DNA from: Bradyrhizobium cytisi
Lineage (GTDB): Bacteria > Pseudomonadota > Alphaproteobacteria > Rhizobiales > Xanthobacteraceae
DNA: 64,000 bases
Assembly: GCF_008123515.1 (NCBI RefSeq)
Contig: NZ_VSSR01000042.1
Span: forward strand, 329,755-393,754
Direction of reading: 5' to 3'
A program made the translations under genes and the position numbers. Positions 56,587 through 64,000 of the stretch are shown in pieces (position 1 is the first letter of the stretch; each line of letters begins with the position of its first letter). The notes below the pieces were generated by a model that saw nothing but the letters and a program-made list of their open reading frames with translations, was not told the DNA's origin and made no database searches.

Positions 56587-56985
56587 ATGCGTATCTTGCA
56601 GCCAGCCGAATGGAAAAAGCCGCGCGGCTTCTCACATGGCGTGGTGGCGGAGGGGCCGGGCCAATGGGTCGTGCTGGCCGGGCAGACCGGCGGCGACGAG
56701 GCCGGCAATTACGAGCCTGATATGGCCGCCCAGGTCGCGACCGCGCTGAAGCGGATCGTCAAGCTTCTCGCGGAGGCCGGAGCCGGCCCCGAGCACATCG
56801 TGCGTCTGACCTGGTATCTGACCAGCCGCAGCGAATATGAGGCCGCAGGCGCCGGCATCGGCGCCGCCTGGAAGGAAACGCTCGGGCGCAATTTCCCGCC
56901 TTCGACGCTGCTCTATATCGGAGGCCTCGTGGACGATCGCGCCAAGGTCGAGATCGAGGTCACGGCGTTTGTGCCGAACGCATAA
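56587..56985 (+). CDS. RidA-family (YjgF/UK114) protein
   Basis: A 132-aa protein of the Rid fold, which deaminates reactive imine/enamine intermediates such as those from threonine dehydratase. Family signs: VVLAGQTGGDEAGNYEPDMAAQV, VRLTWYLTSRSEYEAAG and the C-terminal VDDRAKVEIEVTAFVP. The Arg equal to Arg105 in RidA (in the …NxxxxxPxRxx segment) reads FPPSTLLYIGGLV, so it is replaced and the protein belongs to a non-RidA subgroup. GGGAG is 11 bases before ATG 56587. Confidence 0.88.
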   Translation: MRILQPAEWKKPRGFSHGVVAEGPGQWVVLAGQTGGDEAGNYEPDMAAQVATALKRIVKLLAEAGAGPEHIVRLTWYLTSRSEYEAAGAGIGAAWKETLGRNFPPSTLLYIGGLVDDRAKVEIEVTAFVPNA

Positions 56986-57017
56986 AAAAATCGATCCGGC
57001 GATGCCGCCGGATCGAT
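56984..57017 (-). terminator. Rho-independent terminator of the downstream minus-strand genes
   Basis: ATCGATCCGG pairs with CCGGATCGAT (56990–56999 and 57008–57017) and on the minus strand seven T follow. It overlaps the RidA stop codon on the other strand. Confidence 0.85.
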
Positions 57018-57038
57018 CGTCCCCAAGCGAGGCTCGCC

Positions 57039-57584
57039 TTAGCGCGACATCGAGATGTTGGCGCCGCGGAATTGGCTGTCCGCGCGGATCGTCACGGTCT
57101 GCTTGCTGCCACTCGTCCTCAGCGCGATGTTGGCGTTGAAGCCGGCGGCCGAGGCGACCACCTCGAAGTTCCCGCCGCCGCCACGGCCCAGCAAGGAGCC
57201 GCTGATATTGCGGCTGGCCTCGCTCCAGCTGCCGGTGATGGCGCTGCCCTCGGCCTTGACGTTGGCCGCGAGGTTGAACTTGTAGGCATCGCTCGCGCAG
57301 GTCAGCGACATCTCCATGGTGGGACCGATCGGCGCGTATTTGGCCCGGCAGCGGATCCGCTCGGTCGAGCCGTCATCGAGGATGGCGGTGCCGCTGCCGC
57401 TCCAGGTTCCCGCCATCGGGGCGAACGGACCGACCTGGGCCTTGCTTTCAGAATTGGCGATAGACGCCACAAACAAAACGGCGGCCGTCGTGAGCAGCCG
57501 CCGGCTGAGGAGGTTAGTCCCGAATAGTTTATTGGCGCGATGCTTCCCACCGCCCGCTGCACGGTATGCCTGCAGATGCTCCAT
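57039..57584 (-). CDS. Secreted protein of unknown function, start inside the previous gene
   Basis: A 181-aa protein. Near the N-terminus RRLLTTAAVLFVASIANSESKAQ looks like a signal sequence, followed by GPFAPMAGTWSGSGTAILDDG, SGSLLGRGGGGNFEVV and many short beta strands. ATG 57584 with GGGGAAG upstream lies inside the preceding gene, giving a 56-base overlap. The fold appears to be a small beta-barrel with two Cys (RCRAKY, LTCAS). It shares the general layout with its neighbour. No known family is recognised. Confidence 0.65.
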   Translation of the reverse strand: MEHLQAYRAAGGGKHRANKLFGTNLLSRRLLTTAAVLFVASIANSESKAQVGPFAPMAGTWSGSGTAILDDGSTERIRCRAKYAPIGPTMEMSLTCASDAYKFNLAANVKAEGSAITGSWSEASRNISGSLLGRGGGGNFEVVASAAGFNANIALRTSGSKQTVTIRADSQFRGANISMSR

Positions 57585-57879
57585 TCCACTTCCCCGATCC
57601 GGCGTTGCCGCTGAGTTGACCGTTGGCATATGCACCATTGATCGAAACTTTAACAAGACCCTCACGGCCGATGGTGCCGGAAACGTTAGCGCCGGGGGCG
57701 GTGATCTTGCCGTCGGCAACCGTCAGCATCGAGCTTGCGGTCGGCTCGCAGGAGCCGGTCTTCGTCACGATTGTGACCTGCCAATTGCCGTCAAACGGGG
57801 TCTGGGCGACCGCGGTGGCGGCGAGGGTGGCGGTAATAACTGAAGCGGCACAGAACGCCGCGATGCGACCAAAACGCAT
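57529..57879 (-). CDS. Small secreted beta-rich protein, unknown function
   Basis: A 116-aa protein: signal peptide residues 1–26 (ending ATAVAQ), then TPFDGNWQVTIVTKTGSCEP, VADGKITAPGANVSGTIGREG and GNAGSGKWNGASAGIPCSGRW. Two Cys suggest one disulfide. The pattern GNWQV…GxGKW… recurs in secreted proteins of Bradyrhizobium. Its end overlaps the start of the next gene, so the two are cotranscribed. Confidence 0.72.
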   Translation of the reverse strand: MRFGRIAAFCAASVITATLAATAVAQTPFDGNWQVTIVTKTGSCEPTASSMLTVADGKITAPGANVSGTIGREGLVKVSINGAYANGQLSGNAGSGKWNGASAGIPCSGRWEASRQ

Positions 57880-58062
57880 GAATTTCGTCCTTGAATTTGT
57901 CTGATATACTGACGCTTATTCGGGCGAAATGTGACGGAAATTTGGTGCGACGCAAAGTCGAAAATTGTTCCTGTGGAAACAATAGTTTATTTGTGTTTCC
58001 AGCCCCAATTTTCGAAGCAGAATCAATGCGGCTTCACGTTAATCGTTAACGTCAGGGGCGAC

Positions 58063-58650
58063 TCACGAAAGACTTGGCGCCGAGGTCGCGAACTGCTCGT
58101 CCTGAATCTTGGCCGGCAGCGCCTTGTGGACCTTGGCGTAATCGATCACGTCGGCCAGGAGCTTGAGGCCGAGCGGGGCCAGCGCACGCTCCCAGAGTTC
58201 GCGGGCGGTCTCGCCCTTCTTGACGAAACACCAGTCCTGGGCGGCGATGGCGCCGGCGTCCATACGGTCGGCGAGGTGATAGATCGTGCCGCCGGCGATC
58301 GGATCGCCTTCCTTGATGGTCCATTCCACTGCGGCCTTGCCGCGATGACGCGGCAGCAGCGACGGGTGATAGCCGATCCCGCCGAACTTCGCGGCAGCCA
58401 GCGCGTCCTTGCCGATCCGGGCGTGGCTGTGGGCCGTGATGATCAGGTCAGTGTCGGGGGCGATCTCGGAGGCCACCACCAGCTTGGGATTGGCCTGCAC
58501 CGCGACCTCGATGCCGGCGGCCTTGGCGGTCGCGGCGAGGCGGTCATCCGCGTCGGCCACCACGACCCGCACGACCCCGACGCCGTGTTCGCGGAGCATG
58601 TTCAGGGTGGTCACGCCGAAATGGCGGGAGCCGACGAGGGTAATGCGCAT
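58063..58650 (-). CDS. Formyltransferase-like protein lacking the catalytic Asn
   Basis: A 195-aa protein of the formyltransferase N-domain fold. MRITLVGSRHFGVTTLNMLRE is the start strand of the nucleotide-like fold and YHPSLLPRHRGKAAVEWTI the HxSLLPxxRG loop. In GART and FMT the active site is Asn-x-His…Asp. Here GIGYHPSLLP has Gly for the Asn; the His and the Asp (RMDAGAIA) remain. Unlike FMT it has no C-terminal tRNA domain. Substrate unknown; the missing Asn suggests either altered chemistry or inactivity. Confidence 0.8.
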   Translation of the reverse strand: MRITLVGSRHFGVTTLNMLREHGVGVVRVVVADADDRLAATAKAAGIEVAVQANPKLVVASEIAPDTDLIITAHSHARIGKDALAAAKFGGIGYHPSLLPRHRGKAAVEWTIKEGDPIAGGTIYHLADRMDAGAIAAQDWCFVKKGETARELWERALAPLGLKLLADVIDYAKVHKALPAKIQDEQFATSAPSLS

Positions 58651-58837
58651 GGGTGTCTGATCCGTCTCGCAGCTGCGTCATCCCCCGATAACACGTCAGT
58701 GCGCCCTGTCACTACCCGCGCGGCGTTTGCGCCGGTTATCAACAATGCGAAGGGCGCGGGGACGATGAACTCGGCATTGCGCCGTCGGCCGTTCCGGTGC
58801 TTCCATGGGCGCATTGCGATCTGCCCGGAGCGAGCAC

Positions 58838-59122
58838 ATGCGATGCGCGTGGTTTGTCCTTCTCGCGGTCCTGATTGTGGCCGCTCCGGCCCAAGCCGGC
58901 GGACCTTACCCGGCCGTTCCGCCCGAAAACGGGGTGGCGCCCTTCATCGGCCCGACCTGGGATGCCTATCGCTGCGCCGAGGGGACGATCTACAATTTCT
59001 ACCACGGCGCCTATTACGGCGAGGAGCCGCCGGCGCTCTATCGCGGCTACGCCTACAGGCCGTACTACCGCTACAGCGCCTACCGTAAATGGCCGCGCAA
59101 ATATTTCTGCGTCACGGACTAA
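58838..59122 (+). CDS. Small secreted Tyr/Pro-rich protein
   Basis: A 94-aa protein with a signal peptide (MRCAWFVLLAVLIVAAPAQA), followed by a Tyr- and Pro-rich mature part (YHGAYYGEEPPALYRGYAYR and YYRYSAYRKWPRKYFC). GGAGCGAGC precedes ATG 58838. Low complexity and an aromatic-rich region suggest a surface or envelope structural role. No known family. Confidence 0.72.
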   Translation: MRCAWFVLLAVLIVAAPAQAGGPYPAVPPENGVAPFIGPTWDAYRCAEGTIYNFYHGAYYGEEPPALYRGYAYRPYYRYSAYRKWPRKYFCVTD

Positions 59123-59289
59123 GCGTTGCCGCACGGCCACGCCATCACGAAATCATCAAACGGTAACGTGTTCTCAACTTCGCCGTCGTATCGACGAATC
59201 CGTCGCGGATTTGTATTGCGTACCGCGACACCAAGAATGTCCCGCCGGTGTGGGTGCGCCGCGCGGGCATTTTTGCCGGGACCGATGTC

Positions 59290-59526
59290 ATGCCGAACGC
59301 CATTGAGCAGATCGTGGACGCCTATGTGCGGCTGAAGAACCGCCGCGGCCTCGACGAACTGATGATGCACAGGCAGCGGCTCGCGGTCGATCTGAAGAGC
59401 AGGTCAGGCAGCTTCGATTTCAGCCTGCCGATCGGCAAGATCGACGAGGAGATCGCGATCATCGAGGCCGGACTGGCCAGGCTGGCGGCGGATGCACCCG
59501 AGCTTGGTGCGACGCGGTTCCGCTAA
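59290..59526 (+). CDS. Small helical protein, unknown function
   Basis: A 78-aa protein starting MPNAIEQIVDAYVRLKNRRGL at ATG 59290. The middle has RQRLAVDLKSRSGSFDFSLP, and the end is a helix (IDEEIAIIEAGLARLAA). An earlier GTG at 59248 is in frame. It looks like a real protein by its amphipathic helices, but no family is recognised. It converges with the next gene. Confidence 0.6.
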   Translation: MPNAIEQIVDAYVRLKNRRGLDELMMHRQRLAVDLKSRSGSFDFSLPIGKIDEEIAIIEAGLARLAADAPELGATRFR

Positions 59527-59532
59527 GTCTGC

Positions 59533-59835
59533 TCAGTCGCGCCGGCCGCCATCGATCACGGTGAACAGCGGCCGCGCCGGGGTCGGTTCGACCAGCAATT
59601 CCTCCACCAGCGCCGTTGCCGCATCGACATATTTGCGCGTCGGCTTGTCGAGCTCGCGTTTCGCCTCGTCATCGAGTGCGACCTTGGCGGCTTCGACCAG
59701 CTTGCGCATGCGCACTGCGTGGTCGTCGCCCGCCGTCAGCGTCGCACGCGCCAGCGAGCGCAGCACGAACAACTCGCCTTCGAGGCGGAGCAGGCGGTCG
59801 TTGAGCCTGGAGAGGACGGCGTTGAGGTCGGCCAT
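59533..59835 (-). CDS. Hypothetical helical protein, about 100 aa
   Basis: A 100-aa protein starting MADLNAVLSRLNDRLLRLEG. The first 60 residues form heptad-like Leu/Arg helices compatible with a coiled coil, and the end is LFTVIDGGRRD. The frame is open to 59913 but the helical part starts at ATG 59835. It is 6 bases from the convergent gene. No known family. Confidence 0.6.
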   Translation of the reverse strand: MADLNAVLSRLNDRLLRLEGELFVLRSLARATLTAGDDHAVRMRKLVEAAKVALDDEAKRELDKPTRKYVDAATALVEELLVEPTPARPLFTVIDGGRRD

Positions 59836-59966
59836 GGCTTGCGGTTCGTTTGCAGGGGATCCTGACCCGTCTAGCGACGATGGGTGAACGGAGTGCAAAT
59901 GCCGACGGTGCAATTGGGTCGATCTGTCACGTCCTTGATCCCTTCAATTTCGACGGCGGCCGAGGT

Positions 59967-62015
59967 TTACGCAGCGGTTCGCGCCAGATAGTCGCGGACG
60001 AAAGCGAGATACCAGTCGAGGCAGGCCGGATTGGCCATTGCTTCCTTATTGATGACTTTCTCGACGGGCTGGCCGAGCAAGAGCTTCTTGATCGGCAGCT
60101 CCTGCTTCTTGCCCGACAGCGTGCGAGGGATCTCGGCGACGGCAAAGATTTCGTTGGGCAGGAAGCGGCGTGACAGGCCGGCCTCGATCGCCTTGTTGAT
60201 CTTCGCCTGCATCGCGCCGTCGAAGGCTGTGCCCTCGCGTAGCACCACGAACAGCGGCATGTAGCTGTCGCGGCCGAGATATTCGAGGTCGACGACGAGG
60301 CTATCGAGCACCTCCGGCAGCGCCTCGATCGCGGAATAGAGCTCGCTGGTGCCCATGCGCAGGCCATGCCGGTTGATCGTCGCATCGCTGCGGCCGTAGA
60401 TCACGCACGAGCCGTCCGGATTGATCTTGAGCCAGTCGCCGTGCCGCCACACCGGCCCGCGGCCGCTGCCGTCGAAATTGTCCGGGTAGGTCTCGAAATA
60501 GCTCGCGAGATAGCGCGCGTTGCCCTTGTCGTTCCAGAAATAGAGCGGCATCGACGGCATCGGCTCGGTGCAGACGAGCTCGCCGACCTCGTCGATCACG
60601 GCGCGGCCCTGTTCGCTGAAGGCTTCCACCGCTGCTCCCAGCAGGCGGCACTGCATCGCGCCCGGCGTCTGCGGCAATTCGCGGTTCCCCCCGATGAAGG
60701 CGCCGGCGAAATCGGTGCCGCCGGAGATGTTTGCCCACCAGATGTCGGCTTGCGCCTGGCTGCCGTTCGTTGTCGACAGCGCCGCGAAGCGATCGTTGAA
60801 CCAGGCTTGCGTGTCGGCGCTGAGCGGCGAGCCGGTCGAGCCGAGACAGCGCAGTCGCGACAGATCGCCGGCGGCCGCGAGATCGATCTCGGCCTTGGCA
60901 CAGTTGGCAAAGAACGCGGCACCCGCGCCGAAGAAGGTCGCTTTCGATTGCGCCACGAAGCGCCACGACGTGGTCCAGTCCGGCTTGTCCTTGGTGCCGC
61001 CGGGGCTGCCGTCGAAAATGCAGCAGGTGGTGCCGCTGAGCAGGCCGCCGACCTGGCTGTTCCACATGATCCAGCCGGTCGAAGAGTACCAGTGATAGCG
61101 CTCGCCGAACGAGTTCTGGTGATAGGAGCAGCCGATGTCGTTGTGCAGGCCGAGCAGCGCCAGCACGACGATGACGATGCCGCCATGGCCGTGCACGATC
61201 GGCTTGGGCAGGCCGGTGGTGCCGCTGGAATAGACGATCCAGAGCGGATGATCGAACGGCAGCCACATCGGCTCGAACGCGTCGATCGCGGCGCCCGTCC
61301 TTGCGGTGATGTCGGAGAGCAGGGCGTCCGGTGCGGCAGGAGCCGTGGCGTCGCTGTGCAGAATGACGTGCTCGACGCTCGGCAGCGATCGCCGCAGCTC
61401 GGCGACGACGTCCTTGCGATCATGCCGGCGTCCGGCATAGGTGACGGCGTCGCAGGCGATCAGCACCTTCGGCTCGATCTGCTTGAAGCGGTCGATCACA
61501 GCGGGCGCGGCCATGTCGGGCGCGCACACGCTCCAGACCGCGCCGATGCTAGCGCTGGCGAGAAACGCAATGATGGTTTCGGCGATGTTGGGCAGATAGG
61601 CCGCGATGCGGTCGCCGGGCTTGATCCCCGTGTCCTTCAGATGCAGCGCGAGCGCCGCCGCCTTGCTCTTGAGCTCCGGCCAGCTGGCCTCGTGGAGCTT
61701 GCCGTCCTCGCCCCCGCTGACGATCGCGGGCAGGCCGGCGGCATGCGCGGCGTCGACATGCCGGAACACCTGCCGCGCATAGTTCACCTGCGCGCCCGGA
61801 AACCAGACAGCGCCCGGCATCTTGCGCTCGGTGATGACGGCCGCAAACGGCGTCGGCGATTGCAGATCGTAATAGTCCCAGATGCTGCGCCAGAACGCAT
61901 CGAGATCGCGCACCGACCATTGCCTCATCTCCTCGTAGTTCGCGAAGGTGAGGCCGCGCTGCCCGGCGAGCCAGTTGCGGTAGAGGGCGATCTGGGGAAC
62001 GAAGGGAGCGGCCAT
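59967..62015 (-). CDS. Acetoacetate–CoA ligase (acetoacetyl-CoA synthetase)
   Basis: A 682-aa ANL ligase of the acetoacetyl-CoA synthetase branch, which activates acetoacetate for poly-hydroxybutyrate, sterol-like or ketone-body use. P-loop motif VYSSGTTGLPKPIVHGHGG, the core YGRSDATINRHGLRMGTSELYSA near residue 530, and LPRTLSGKKQELPIKKLL carrying the A10 Lys. The N-terminal ALYRNWLAG… and the NYARQVFRH motif are typical for the acetoacetate-specific branch (AcsA/AACS). Normal length. Start ATG 62015. Confidence 0.93.
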   Translation of the reverse strand: MAAPFVPQIALYRNWLAGQRGLTFANYEEMRQWSVRDLDAFWRSIWDYYDLQSPTPFAAVITERKMPGAVWFPGAQVNYARQVFRHVDAAHAAGLPAIVSGGEDGKLHEASWPELKSKAAALALHLKDTGIKPGDRIAAYLPNIAETIIAFLASASIGAVWSVCAPDMAAPAVIDRFKQIEPKVLIACDAVTYAGRRHDRKDVVAELRRSLPSVEHVILHSDATAPAAPDALLSDITARTGAAIDAFEPMWLPFDHPLWIVYSSGTTGLPKPIVHGHGGIVIVVLALLGLHNDIGCSYHQNSFGERYHWYSSTGWIMWNSQVGGLLSGTTCCIFDGSPGGTKDKPDWTTSWRFVAQSKATFFGAGAAFFANCAKAEIDLAAAGDLSRLRCLGSTGSPLSADTQAWFNDRFAALSTTNGSQAQADIWWANISGGTDFAGAFIGGNRELPQTPGAMQCRLLGAAVEAFSEQGRAVIDEVGELVCTEPMPSMPLYFWNDKGNARYLASYFETYPDNFDGSGRGPVWRHGDWLKINPDGSCVIYGRSDATINRHGLRMGTSELYSAIEALPEVLDSLVVDLEYLGRDSYMPLFVVLREGTAFDGAMQAKINKAIEAGLSRRFLPNEIFAVAEIPRTLSGKKQELPIKKLLLGQPVEKVINKEAMANPACLDWYLAFVRDYLARTAA

Positions 62016-62248
62016 TGGGTATAGGCTTCGGTTGCGGACAGGGGGAGTCTATGTCGAAAACAACCCCATGCACAGTAGCGAGGGCACTGAAACCATTCGC
62101 CATATTCAGTTGGTGGCAGGGAGACGCTTCTCGGACCTCGTCCAACGCGAACAGCCCACCGATCTCGACTGCGCGCTGCATCGCGTGGTCTGGATTTGAC
62201 ACGTCGGGCAAAACACTGGCAAAGTGGCATCGTCGAAAAATTTGAAAC

Positions 62249-62281
62249 ACCCGCGCGGAGAAATCCGCCGCGGGTTTTTTC
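62249..62281 (+). terminator. Strong terminator hairpin in the 62.2-kb intergenic region
   Basis: ACCCGCG pairs with CGCGGGT around an inner CGGA–GAAA–TCCG stem with a GNRA-type tetraloop, and six T follow on the plus strand. No plus-strand protein gene lies directly before it, so it may end a small RNA starting near 62225, or serve a short unannotated transcript. Confidence 0.65.
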
Positions 62282-62298
62282 ATGTCGGAGCAGTTGCC

Positions 62299-62514
62299 AT
62301 GTTCAAAGGATCGCTATTGTCGTCCGCAACGAGCAACGCAGGTTCGCTGGCGAAATCCGGATTCGACCGGGAGAGCTGGCCGCGCTGGATGCGCGAAGCG
62401 TTTGCAATTCAGCCTGATGCTACAGCGCCGGCAAAGCCGGAAACCGCGGCTGCGCCCGCACGCGTCGATCCCGCAAGCGTGCGACGTCTCACGCGCATGC
62501 CATCGCGTTCGTGA
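62299..62514 (+). CDS. Hypothetical 71-aa protein
   Basis: ATG 62299 with GGAG 9–10 bases upstream opens 71 codons. DRESWPRWMREAFAIQPD reads like real protein; the last third is Ala/Pro/Arg-rich. No signal peptide, no known family. It ends about 45 bases from a transposase fragment, so it might itself be a disrupted gene. Confidence 0.4.
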   Translation: MFKGSLLSSATSNAGSLAKSGFDRESWPRWMREAFAIQPDATAPAKPETAAAPARVDPASVRRLTRMPSRS

Positions 62515-62925
62515 GACCCTGACAAGGTTGAAGAACCGTTCGAAAGGTTGCGATCGCGTGATGCCATTGAGGACACGACGGTCGCTAGCCCGAGGAACGC
62601 CACGCGGCTTGTTCGGCAGCATGGGCTTGATGGCAATCCATTCATAATCGGCGAGTTGGTTGCGCTGAAACCGTCGGAAATGACCCAAAGGAGACGTTGC
62701 CAGCTTGGCAGGCCGCTATTAACGTGGTGGGTGCCTTGGCGATCTGTATTTGATTAGAGGCAGCAAATTACCTATGGCCCGATATGATTTGTCGGAATAG
62801 CTGACGCCTGTAGTTGAAATTTCATTTGATCGAAGCCGATTGAAGCGGTCGGCTCATTACGAGCGCGATGTTCCGCGCGCATAATAGAATAGATCTATTT
62901 GACCAAAACATTAGGGGAAACCAGC
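62515..62925. other. Degenerate intergenic region with an IS fragment
   Basis: About 410 bases without an intact gene. It contains the transposase fragment at 62560–62688; the rest (62689–62925) is AT-richer than its surroundings and holds the promoter region of the cytochrome gene. No inverted terminal repeats of an IS could be defined. Confidence 0.5.
62560..62688 (-). pseudogene. N-terminal fragment of an IS5-family transposase
   Basis: MGHFRRFQRNQLADYEWIAI and the following LPNKPRGVPRASDRRVLNGI match the conserved beginning of IS5/IS427-type transposases in rhizobia. After that NGI the normal continuation (FWVLRSGAPWRDLP) is missing and the frame runs into unrelated sequence. Only about 43 codons remain. 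This is a degenerate IS remnant. Confidence 0.75.
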
Positions 62926-63771
62926 ATGTTTAGACTCTTTATGACGTCTGTCGCCGCTGTTGCCATCACCGTCAGTGTCGCCCGTGCCGATTCCGATCTG
63001 GTCAAGCGCGGCGATTATTTGGTCAACGGTATTCTAGCTTGTGGCAATTGCCACACGCCGAAGGGCCCGAACGGTGACGTCGTAGAAAAGTCGTTCTCCG
63101 GTGGCGGGTCCTGGGACGAACCGCCGTTCAAGGTATCTGCCGCTAACATCACCCAAGACAAGGAGACCGGAATCGGAAACTGGACCGACGCCGACATCAA
63201 GAAACTGATGCGCACCGGGGAAACGCCGAAGGGTGTGCACATCGCTATGGTCATGCCGACCGGCTTTTACCACATTATGACTGAACACGATCTGGACGCT
63301 GTCGCCGCATACTTGCGTACAATCGCACCGATCCATAACGAAGTGCCTGATCCGATTTACAAGATGCCGCAAGTCGAAAACGTCCTGCCCGGCGGCGAAA
63401 AGCCATTCACGGAATCGATGATGACCGATAGTGCGAAAAAGGGTTTCTATCTTGCCACCATTGCACATTGTATGGCGTGCCATACGCCGGTGGGACCAAG
63501 AGGTCGCGAGTTCACCACCAAACTGGGGGCGGGTGGCTCCGAATTCCGCGGCCCTTGGGGTGTCTCTGTTTCCCGCAACATCACCCAGAGCAAAACCAAC
63601 GGGATCGGAGGATGGACTGACGCCGAGATCAAGCGCGCTATCACTCAAGGAATCAGCCGCGACGGCAGTCGTCTCAAGCCACCGATGGGTTTCCACTACT
63701 ACGCCATGATAGCTCCGGATGATCTTGATGCCGTGGTCGCCTATCTGCGCACGGTGACGGCGCAGGACTGA
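62926..63771 (+). CDS. Periplasmic diheme cytochrome c
   Basis: A 281-aa protein. Signal peptide residues 1–22 (MFRLFMTSVAAVAITVSVAR…). Two heme sites, CGNCH at residue 39 and CMACH at 182, one per roughly 140-residue half; each half also has a distal Met candidate (VMPTGFYHIM and PPMGFHYYAM) and the shared NITQ…GIG…WTDA(D/E)IKR(A/L)… pattern, so it arose by duplication. Such diheme proteins act as electron-transfer subunits of alcohol or aldehyde dehydrogenases. GGGGAAA precedes ATG 62926. It stands alone between two mobile-element remnants, with no dehydrogenase next to it. Confidence 0.9.
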   Translation: MFRLFMTSVAAVAITVSVARADSDLVKRGDYLVNGILACGNCHTPKGPNGDVVEKSFSGGGSWDEPPFKVSAANITQDKETGIGNWTDADIKKLMRTGETPKGVHIAMVMPTGFYHIMTEHDLDAVAAYLRTIAPIHNEVPDPIYKMPQVENVLPGGEKPFTESMMTDSAKKGFYLATIAHCMACHTPVGPRGREFTTKLGAGGSEFRGPWGVSVSRNITQSKTNGIGGWTDAEIKRAITQGISRDGSRLKPPMGFHYYAMIAPDDLDAVVAYLRTVTAQD

Positions 63772-63891
63772 CGCTCGAACTGCATCCAAAGGCCAAGTTT
63801 TAGCCGGTCTCGCCGCAGTCGGCTCTTTTGACCGCTTGACCCACAGCCGCCAAAAATGGAGGGCAGAGCATGTCCGCTCTGCCCGGGAAGT

Positions 63892-63984
63892 TCAGACGTC
63901 AAGTTGTTCTGCTATTGCGAGCGCGTCATCGACCTCGTTTCCCAGATATCGAACGGTGCTCTCGATCTTGGTGTGCCCCAGCGG
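63892..63984 (-). pseudogene. C-terminal remnant of a tyrosine-type site-specific recombinase
   Basis: From 63984 down to TGA at 63892 the minus strand reads PLGHTKIESTVRYLGNEVDD, then ALAIAEQLDV. The LGHTKIESTVRYLG core is the final active-site region of phage-type integrases, with the His and Tyr. Just upstream, within the window, an in-frame TGA (63987–63985) interrupts the frame, so at least here it is a fragment. The window ends 16 bases further, so the rest could lie beyond in another frame. Confidence 0.75.
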
Positions 63985-64000
63985 TCATGATTCATAATGC

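Overview
The window reads as one chromosomal segment of an alphaproteobacterium, almost certainly Bradyrhizobium or a very close relative. The reasons are the high GC, the gene order pcm–nlpD-like–(DUF815 ATPase)–yajC–secD–secF followed by a DUF498 gene and a phytoene-synthase-like gene, GAAC-N7-GAAC SOS boxes in front of uvrA and ssb, Omp25/31-type porin-like barrels that begin ADLAARPYTKAP after the signal peptide, and several palindromic or dispersed repeat types that I remember from this genus. No rRNA, tRNA or CRISPR array is visible. Most of the window is ordinary core genome with short operons and frequent strand switches.

Layout. 0–9.6 kb: a truncated hypothetical gene, surE, a stand-alone receiver on the other strand, pcm, an NlpD-like murein factor, a DUF815 ATPase, then yajC-secD-secF followed by two genes related to mitochondrial complex I assembly factors (DUF498/NDUFAF3 type and phytoene-synthase/NDUFAF6 type). 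9.6–15.7 kb: threonine dehydratase, a class V aminotransferase-like protein, a CAP-domain secreted protein, a RIO-like kinase fused to the C-terminal domain of an acyl-CoA ligase, trmFO and a DUF1127 peptide. 15.7–24 kb: small envelope proteins, MltB, two paralogous GNATs around an SPW protein, and an acyl-CoA ligase/tandem PPC-domain pair. 24–31.5 kb is the accessory-looking part: an ATPase remnant, a 30-bp perfect inverted repeat, a 690-aa DUF1217 repeat protein, a ~0.5-kb dispersed repeat, a MxaD-like/YVTN pair, a frameshifted nucleoside hydrolase, a HAD phosphatase and a DUF433/DUF5615 toxin–antitoxin candidate.

31.5–46.5 kb: uvrA, two outer-membrane barrels, ssb, gyrA, kup, coaD, two cyclophilins and queA. 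46.6–52.4 kb: asd with what looks like a transcription attenuator (leaderless Thr-rich leader peptide plus terminator), a PepSY protein, a TetR regulator and a patatin-like lipoprotein, then tgt. The PepSY and patatin genes share a near-identical promoter/operator. 52.4–62 kb: cysK, an orphan BrnA-like protein, a caspase-family protein, a DMT exporter, a RidA protein, small secreted proteins, a formyltransferase-like protein and acetoacetyl-CoA synthetase. 62–64 kb: a fragment of an IS5-type transposase, a diheme cytochrome c and the 3' end of a tyrosine recombinase, which marks the edge of a mobile or formerly mobile region.

The strongest candidates for undescribed biology are the asd leader/attenuator (47.68–47.86 kb), the kinase–AMP-binding C-domain fusion (12.8–13.9 kb), and the shared TetR-type operator at 48.69 and 50.93 kb. 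All functional names come from recognising motifs by eye; no database search was run.
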